DNA from: Blasia pusilla
Lineage: Eukaryota; Marchantiophyta; Marchantiopsida; Blasiales
Direction of reading: 5' to 3'
DNA: 64,000 nt
Assembly (NCBI GenBank): GCA_050084515.1
Contig: CM114273.1
Span: forward strand, 21,390,001-21,454,000
This document shows positions 57,456 to 64,000 of this stretch, piece by piece; within the stretch, counting starts at the first letter, position 1; every line of letters starts with the position of its first letter. The position numbers were made by a program, and so were the translations under genes. The notes under the pieces were generated by a model. That model worked only from the letters and a program-made list of their open reading frames with translations, had not been told where the DNA came from and made no database searches.

Positions 57456-58401
57456 TTGGAGAAGAAAGATCTTTGAAAGTCCTGATAGAAGGGCTCACAC
57501 GTTGTAGGCGCTTCTTGACTTGTGTGGAGAACTAGAATCCGAATCTCTGAGACGGGTCTCCCTGATTGTGTGGTAGCTGCCTTAGGCCACATAGGAGAAT
57601 AGGGATTTCTGGTAACACTAATCTCACTTCAAACATACTGACTTCAGTGACTTTACTCTCACGTCTTCCGAGTAACGTAACCTCTCAAAAATTCTTGCGT
57701 TCAGGCTGCAACAGACGTCATCCTAAAACAATATAACATCCCGACTGCGCGTTAACTGAAACCTCACGTACAAAAACTACGACACTAATTGAATGAATAG
57801 AAAGCAGGCAGAAAAATTGAATGCAATGTGTTTTCCTCACATAAATAACTCGAAGACGAGGTTTCCCCCTGAATTTGACAACCTACTAGTGAACGCTTTT
57901 CAACCAAGCATTACCGGGATGACATGAGAAAGGATGGGTTCTATACAGGAGCCCGGAGGGGAGGGAAACTTACACAACTGCTAGAGTTCCCTCCTTGAGC
58001 TGTTCTACACTTGGAGCACCTTGCAGATATTTGTACGAGAAAATCTCCTCCACAAAATTTAGGCCAATAACATAATAGTGAGCTCTACCCACATGATGCT
58101 CGTGATCTGCAGAAACGCTTCCTTGCAAATAATCACAACTAGTCAGCGTAGAGTAGGAGTCCTACATATTGCTCTCGAGAACTGAAGTGATTTTGCCCTC
58201 GTTGTCTTCCTCATCCAGCAACCAATACTTTGCTTACAAAATTGGTGATTCCTGTATTGGTATGGGCGTGACTAACAGCTCAAATCAATAGAAACAGCAG
58301 TGTTTCCACATGCCATCTACCTTTACTACCCCAGACGTTCAGAAAAAATAATTTTGGACAGAGTGCTTGGCCAAGACAGCAACAGCAAATCACACCCTCC
58401 T

Positions 58402-60564
58402 TTACTTTACAGAAGCTCCGGATGTCCCTGAAGACTCAGCGACATAATCAACCCTCCCAGATGTTGAAGGATAGTCAATCTTCTTCCCTGGATCATCATG
58501 ATGAAGAGCTCTGCTTAACCTTCTAAGCCAGATGTCATAGTCTACGGCATAAGGAGTACCACAAAGGCTATCCACATAATCTGCAAAAGCTTTTAGCACT
58601 GCAGAAACCTCCCCCAGTTGTTGTTGAATGGCTCTTCTGGCCCAAACCCTTTCTCGCCATTGTAAAGCAGCTTCCATAGTATCAAACTCAGGTGTTTTAC
58701 CCCCACAAACGAAATAGAGAAGATACACAAGGCTCTCAGCATCCGAAGCAGGACATAGTTTCCCTTCTTGTAAAGCAGATGTTGAGGAGAAACGAGGAGC
58801 AATAGCCGGGCTATCTCTATCCTCTAAAACAGCCCGACCCCAGTCCACAAGTACATAGTAAAACTCACCATCCGCTCCGTTAACACGAATCACGTGTTCT
58901 GGATTGATATCACCATGTTGAATTCCAGCAGATCCAGAACTCCGCAGAGCAGACAAACAATCATGACAGCATCGCAACGCTTCTTCTGAGGAGAAAAAGC
59001 CCTCCCGCTCAACTACCATATCAAGTGACTCCCCAACCGGAGCCGTTACAAGTACCGGCGTCCCACACCACGGATGATCGCAGCGTCCTCCTGGGCTCTT
59101 TTTGGTGCAAGGCCCTGGATGCATGATTCTTCCTGAGGCAATTAACTGGGGTAAGTACTTGCTAGCAATACCCCGTTGCTTCATAATATTCAAAACTCTT
59201 GTCTGACGTTGGACTTGATACCACATGCTCATATCCTCCCACGAGGGTTCAAGCTGGGAAGGATGGGCTCCCACATACACAGCTAGCGGCTTTCCCACAT
59301 CATCTAGAGAAGTGGCACCATACACAGATCTCCGGCCACCACCCAAGTCCTCATGAATTTGAAAGCCTCGTTGCCAATGAACATCTTCCAACCACAGTAT
59401 TGTTCCAGGTTCAAGCTTCATACTGTCAGTTTCTTTCCCACTATCCAATCCTTCCTCTTCGTCAATCTCCACAATTTCCCTGTGACTTCGCCTATGGGAA
59501 TGCTGATGGTGAGACGAATCATTTCCATTTTCTTGCACTTCCAGGAGCCTCCGCTCTGACTTTCTCCTTTGAACTCGTCCATTGTGTTCAGCTGCCAGCT
59601 CTGCAATTGTCCGCCTGGGAGCCCCTCTGAACTGTTCTATGCAGTGGAATGTGGCTAAAAGAAACTGTAAGGTTCCAAAATCTCGCCAGATAGGATTTCC
59701 TAATTTGTTCCATACCTTGCTGGTGCTTGACAGTGCTATATCTGCGTGCTTCTTGATCCATTCAGCTGCACTTGAATAAACTGCGTCCAGGTTCATTTCT
59801 AGCTTGGACACATCCCCCTTCAGCTTCAGCACAGCACCATATTTTGAGTCTACTACTAATACATAAGCTGTATCATTACTTTTCTGAGAGGATGACTTTC
59901 TTTCAGTAGATGCACGCGCAAGCAGCATCAGCAAACCATGAAAGAGTGCACAACCAAAACTGTCTGAAGTCAAAACAGCTCCGGTTCCTGATGGACGAGG
60001 AACTGCAACTTGAGGCTTCACCTCCACAAATTGAGCAATGTGATCCCATTGGACGTAACCACCTCCTCCATTTCTTGCAATCAGCGCAACCCCAGGAAGT
60101 GCACTTATTCGACTCCTGGAGGTTGCTTTCTCCACAGATTGGATTTTAGAACCCGATCCACGTGGACCCGACACAAAGAAGGGTTTGGAATCATCAGAGC
60201 TCCAAAAGGTTTCCCACAGGCCTTCAACACTTGCATGCAGAAAGTCTTCAACAGCGAGATACATGTCTGCCTCCACTAATGGAGTTGATAGACCTCCATC
60301 AGTTGAAGGCATTCGCAGTAGCTGCTGAAATAGCACCCCTTCAAGAGCGTAATCCAACTGCCGCAATTCATTAACCTGGAAAGGGGCTGGAAAAGCGGAG
60401 GATCCAACTCCAAACTGTTCCAACTTCTCCTGCAACCACTCTTGCAGCTGGCTTGTGAATACATTGCTGTCTGCTAACTTCTTTGAAAACTCTCTCAGGA
60501 CCCCTGCTTTACCTGTTCCTGCACGCAAACAACACCTTCTGTGATCTTCAGTTGTGTCGTCCAT
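58402..60564 (-). CDS. Kinase-fold protein, 720 codons, intact
   Basis: The only long intact ORF in the window outside transposons, from ATG 60,564 to TAA 58,402. The C-terminal half has protein-kinase-like marks: HGDINPEHV at about residues 550-558 (catalytic loop; Asp kept, Lys and Asn replaced) and LVDWGRA with DWG at about 573-575 in place of DFG. No clear glycine-rich loop or VAIK lysine is seen, so it may be a divergent kinase, an aminoglycoside-phosphotransferase-like enzyme or a pseudokinase. The N-terminal half has WDHIAQFVEVKP and later SKYGAVLKL, weakly reminiscent of the region that precedes FunK1-type kinases. A His/Ser-rich then acidic linker lies at about residues 350-378. No signal peptide or membrane segment is evident. 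The start may lie further upstream if a first intron exists. Confidence 0.75.
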   Translation of the reverse strand: MDDTTEDHRRCCLRAGTGKAGVLREFSKKLADSNVFTSQLQEWLQEKLEQFGVGSSAFPAPFQVNELRQLDYALEGVLFQQLLRMPSTDGGLSTPLVEADMYLAVEDFLHASVEGLWETFWSSDDSKPFFVSGPRGSGSKIQSVEKATSRSRISALPGVALIARNGGGGYVQWDHIAQFVEVKPQVAVPRPSGTGAVLTSDSFGCALFHGLLMLLARASTERKSSSQKSNDTAYVLVVDSKYGAVLKLKGDVSKLEMNLDAVYSSAAEWIKKHADIALSSTSKVWNKLGNPIWRDFGTLQFLLATFHCIEQFRGAPRRTIAELAAEHNGRVQRRKSERRLLEVQENGNDSSHHQHSHRRSHREIVEIDEEEGLDSGKETDSMKLEPGTILWLEDVHWQRGFQIHEDLGGGRRSVYGATSLDDVGKPLAVYVGAHPSQLEPSWEDMSMWYQVQRQTRVLNIMKQRGIASKYLPQLIASGRIMHPGPCTKKSPGGRCDHPWCGTPVLVTAPVGESLDMVVEREGFFSSEEALRCCHDCLSALRSSGSAGIQHGDINPEHVIRVNGADGEFYYVLVDWGRAVLEDRDSPAIAPRFSSTSALQEGKLCPASDAESLVYLLYFVCGGKTPEFDTMEAALQWRERVWARRAIQQQLGEVSAVLKAFADYVDSLCGTPYAVDYDIWLRRLSRALHHDDPGKKIDYPSTSGRVDYVAESSGTSGASVK

Positions 60565-63500
60565 TAAGATGAGTTCTGAATGGGAAATAACCCGTCATCA
60601 TACTAGAGAACTTCCAAATAAGCCAAAAGCAAGTATGGTGAATCTCATGCTACTCGCAAGTGATGAGACATACCTGACGGCACTTTTATTTCCCCACTCT
60701 TGGCAACATGTGCTTCTCCAACTTTTGCTCGTCTTCCTGTAAGTTACCAACTTTGTCTGAGAGTGTGCCTCACTTGATTGCGAATCTCAATTCATAAGAA
60801 ACACATGAATAATTTTGAGGCATGACATTGTATTCCCAAAGGTGTAGGGTAAGATAGCCGCAACAGAGGAACTCTCGAGAAGGAGAGCCTACTACAACAC
60901 CAGAAAGAGACTCAAATGACACGCGCGGAGGTTCACGGCACAAACTACCGCGTAAGTAGATCGGAATCACAATTTTCCATGCTCAACAGCAGACAAACGC
61001 CCTCCCACTCTACGGCGCTCCTCTCGTTCAAGAAATCGGAAGGAGGTCCTCACGGAGAGCAGGACACTTGTGTCATGATTACTACCAACAACGAAGGTTG
61101 TGCTGAGCTGACCCTTGATGGCTTCTGAAAGGTGAGCCAGACAAGGGAGTCCATGATCTTGGTTGCACAGGAAATCGAAGGAATTAGATCTAGTTCTCTA
61201 CGACACACGACATATGGTAGCAAGCACGCTTTTCGTCGAAGGTACGCAACGGAACCCTTGTGTCGAAGACGAGAGTTCAGAGAGGAGACAACTTCAAACA
61301 TAGAGAGACATATCAATTCTCCGAGAGAGATACCAGGCAGATTACTACTTCCATAGAGAATATGATCAACTCTGCTGGATGTGGTGAGGCTTTGCTCCGC
61401 AGGAACCCAAACTACCGGGATACACATCGCACTAAATGCAGACAACTTGACTGCACCCGGGCATAAAAAATGCGAGGTAACGCGTGACCACATTCTTGAT
61501 CACGATGAAAAATAGCATGCATTACGATCCTAACTGGAATCAAGGAGACAAAACGGAGAAGCTAATGCAATGCTCATCTATGTTGGAATCTGTACTGAGC
61601 GAAGAGCACGTCTGGACGATGCAGGGGAGAAATATCCAGAGACGGAACACATCGAGCGTGACAAGCAACGCCTAGAATGTGCAAAGATGGACCGACCGGC
61701 GGAAAAAGGGGAGGGACATTTAGGCCTGATGGGAATGGATGTTGAATGCGAGATTTATCTGAGCTAAGTCAGCGTCTCGAAGTCCCAGACGTCCCTGAAC
61801 CGGCGGGCGGATCGACACGCTCCAGACTTCATTTAACTAGGAACAAAACTAACCAGTTAAGTTCGAAGGACCCGTGTCTCCGATTACGAGACAAGCTAAG
61901 TGCTAGGAGTTCGAAGGCCGACCATGAATGAAACAGACGTGAGGACCAGGTTAATACCGGGTCTCATGCTGATGTTCTCCGCTACGCCTCTCCACATTAC
62001 CGCTCAAACCGGAGATAGAAGGTCTTCTGCGCATTTCCCAGCCCACTCGCTGTCTGCATATGCTACCCGAGGCGTGAACCATTGGCTATGCGAACTATGT
62101 GGCCACCATGGCCCCTAGAAGTCACGCATCCCCTTGCGTCCCTACCGTCTATCAATTCTCGTGTTAGAAGTCCACATCGGCTCTCTTCCAGCGCCTCCGT
62201 GAGTCTTGATAACTCGACATCCGTGACCAAGCTCGCTTTCACTAGGAAAGCACGTCGTCATTACTGAATCACCTCTGCACGCTCCTTTGACGACTTCCTT
62301 TTCTATACTCACTCATCTCATTCAGTATGATTCTCTGGTCCTGCCACGAGAGTGGATAGCAGCGATCTCCCAGGCCTCACGACCTTCCAGCCGAATCACC
62401 GCGATGTGACTCCCTCTACCGCAACAAAATTTCTGTCATCCCGTGAATGCTCACTTCCAGCCAGTCTTTGCGACACCCGCTGGACTCCCCCTCGTTGTCG
62501 ATGCGTGTGAGTACACCTCCAGCAAAGTCATGAGAACGCAACCGGCCGACCAGACCTCGAAGTGCATCAGTCTCTAAACAGGACGTGCCGCCTGTTCCCG
62601 GAATCCCTTCCTACACGACGCATTCGCCACTTCACTCACCAACAACAATCGCAGAAGTCGTGCACCACCACCTCCTACTAAACCGACACTTCGGCATAAT
62701 CGGCCCCCGCTTCACGCCACAAGCTCCGCGATCCCTGCAAATCCCGACCGCCCCCCCACGCCATACCTCAGATTCACAAACCCTGTCCCAGCGAGAAGCA
62801 GATTCTAGTCGCCTGCGAGGATTTCGCACGCCGAACCGCGAGAGACTGTCATCTCTCGCTCGCACCGATGTCACAGTGCGAACTGGCTACACCGGCCCTT
62901 TCTCTCTTGAGGCACACAGGGGCGATGGGGAGAGAGAGAGAGAGAGAGGAGAGCGATACGAAAGGCCGACAGGTGGAATCCTCGGGTCCCGGACTCCACC
63001 ACGCACCGCGCGAGAGGGCAAATGCACGGGTTTGAATAAGCGCTACTTAACTCCAGGTTGTTAACTTAACACAGTGCTACTTATCAAGCTAACACGTGGA
63101 TTAGATCCCGGGGCCATCAAGCAGCGTACGAGCTCCCACCAGTAATTAAGAAGAGATGAGGAGGGCAGGCGCTGGTGACGGGTGACATATACCGCTGCCG
63201 CACAAGAACTGTAAGCTTTTGTTCATTCAGGCGCTGCTGTTTACGGCAATACTGTAGCTCTGCCTCCTACTGGACTCGGAAACAGGTATGGCGACCGCTA
63301 ATTGAGAGATGGCATGAGATGGAGGCGAGGAGCGTTTTCGTATCGACTCTTGTGTGGCATGTTCTCTAATGTGTTTTAGCTGCCGCGGATTTTGCACTCG
63401 TGACACGACTCGCGACCTCGACATGGTGAACATTTCACTCGGACGAACCGGGGGGGGCGTTGTTCATTCTATGTCGATGGTGGTTCGTTCCAAGGTGCCG

Positions 63501-64000
63501 AGCCAAGGAGGCGATAAGCGGATCTGGAGTCCTAGTGCTTGTTAGTAGTGGATGGAGGAGATTAAACAGGGCTCGCGATTGCGCCTAGCTATTTAGATGA
63601 GAAGCGGTGAATTATCTTGCGACACAAAGTACCCCCACGAGTGCGATTTAAAAAGCTCCCATGTGGTGGCATGCTCTGGCACCTCTGAGATCGAAAAGTG
63701 ACCTACCTACCTACGCAATTCGCAACGGATATGAGCATATGACCTCGGCTTTGTAAGTTTCCTGCTTTTGTCGACGAGAAACCAGCCCGGTGTGCGTCAC
63801 TGAAAGGTTTGTGACGAAATCTGGAGTTCGTTGAGACAGGCACTATTCCACTCGATATAAGGAAGAGTAGAGCACAAGCATGTTCAGGACCTCCTGGGAT
63901 GTGAGAAGGAAAATCCTCCTTTGGAATCACATACAAGAGCAAAGACCAGGGCCAGTATCTTTCGGGAAGAGGAAACCTGTAGCGTGCTTAGGATACTAAC
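60565..64000. other. GC-richer upstream region without a supported gene
   Basis: This is upstream of the minus-strand gene and probably includes its promoter. Short ORFs occur in most frames, as expected for GC-rich random sequence; none has a domain. A (GA)n tract lies near 62,932-62,950. No tRNA or rRNA gene was seen. Confidence 0.4.

Noticed and set aside
59199-59630. Plus-strand ORF of 143 codons
   Set aside because: Lies fully antisense to the intact kinase-like gene.
62585-63064. Plus-strand ORF of 159 codons
   Set aside because: Pro/Arg/Ser-rich, no domain, overlaps an antisense ORF and a (GA)n tract. Typical of GC-rich non-coding DNA.

Overview
The window looks like nuclear DNA of a land plant. 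It is intron-rich and AT-rich between genes, and it is packed with nested plant-type transposons: Ty3/gypsy, Ty1/copia with an initiator-Met tRNA primer site, CACTA/En-Spm and Helitron. I saw no bacterial or organellar gene and no rRNA or tRNA gene. Seed plants are generally held to have lost DNMT3-type methyltransferases, and a retroelement here carries a DNMT3-like domain, so I favour a seed-free plant (bryophyte, lycophyte or fern). This placement is weak.

Layout. 1-1.3 kb holds remnants of a SWIM zinc-finger, transposase-like gene. 1.9-10.4 kb is a 5'-truncated Ty3-type element on the plus strand (copy L). It is inserted into a CACTA transposon whose right half fills 10.4-17.65 kb: a DUF4216-like exon, a second multi-exon gene with a Transposase_24-like domain, and a terminal zone dense in AGTCAT motifs. 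17.65-29 kb is gene-poor, with degenerate tandem repeats, a broken copia RT fragment, a dispersed repeat pair and perfect inverted repeats. 29.1-33.2 kb (minus strand) is a decayed Helitron with Rep and PIF1-helicase pieces. 36.7-50.76 kb is a copia element with both LTRs, split by a second, complete copy of the Ty3-type element on the minus strand (copy R, 39,521-48,640, target duplication AAGT). An inverted partial copia LTR follows. 51-58 kb is mostly non-coding. 58.4-60.6 kb (minus strand) holds the one intact host-like gene, a 720-codon protein with a divergent kinase-like C-terminal half. 60.6-64 kb is GC-richer DNA without a convincing gene.

The outstanding system is the Ty3-type family. 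Both copies share the order gag - aspartic protease - C5 cytosine DNA methyltransferase (DNMT3-like motifs) - short spacer ORF - RT/RNase H - integrase - C-terminal PHD finger. The element thus carries both a DNA-methylation writer and a likely chromatin reader. Methyltransferase-bearing retrotransposons have been described in dinoflagellates and charophyte algae. A land-plant-type family that also has a PHD finger on its integrase tail is, as far as I know, not well described. Both copies carry many stops, and most of those I could compare are C-to-T or G-to-A changes, as expected for methylated DNA that then deaminates.
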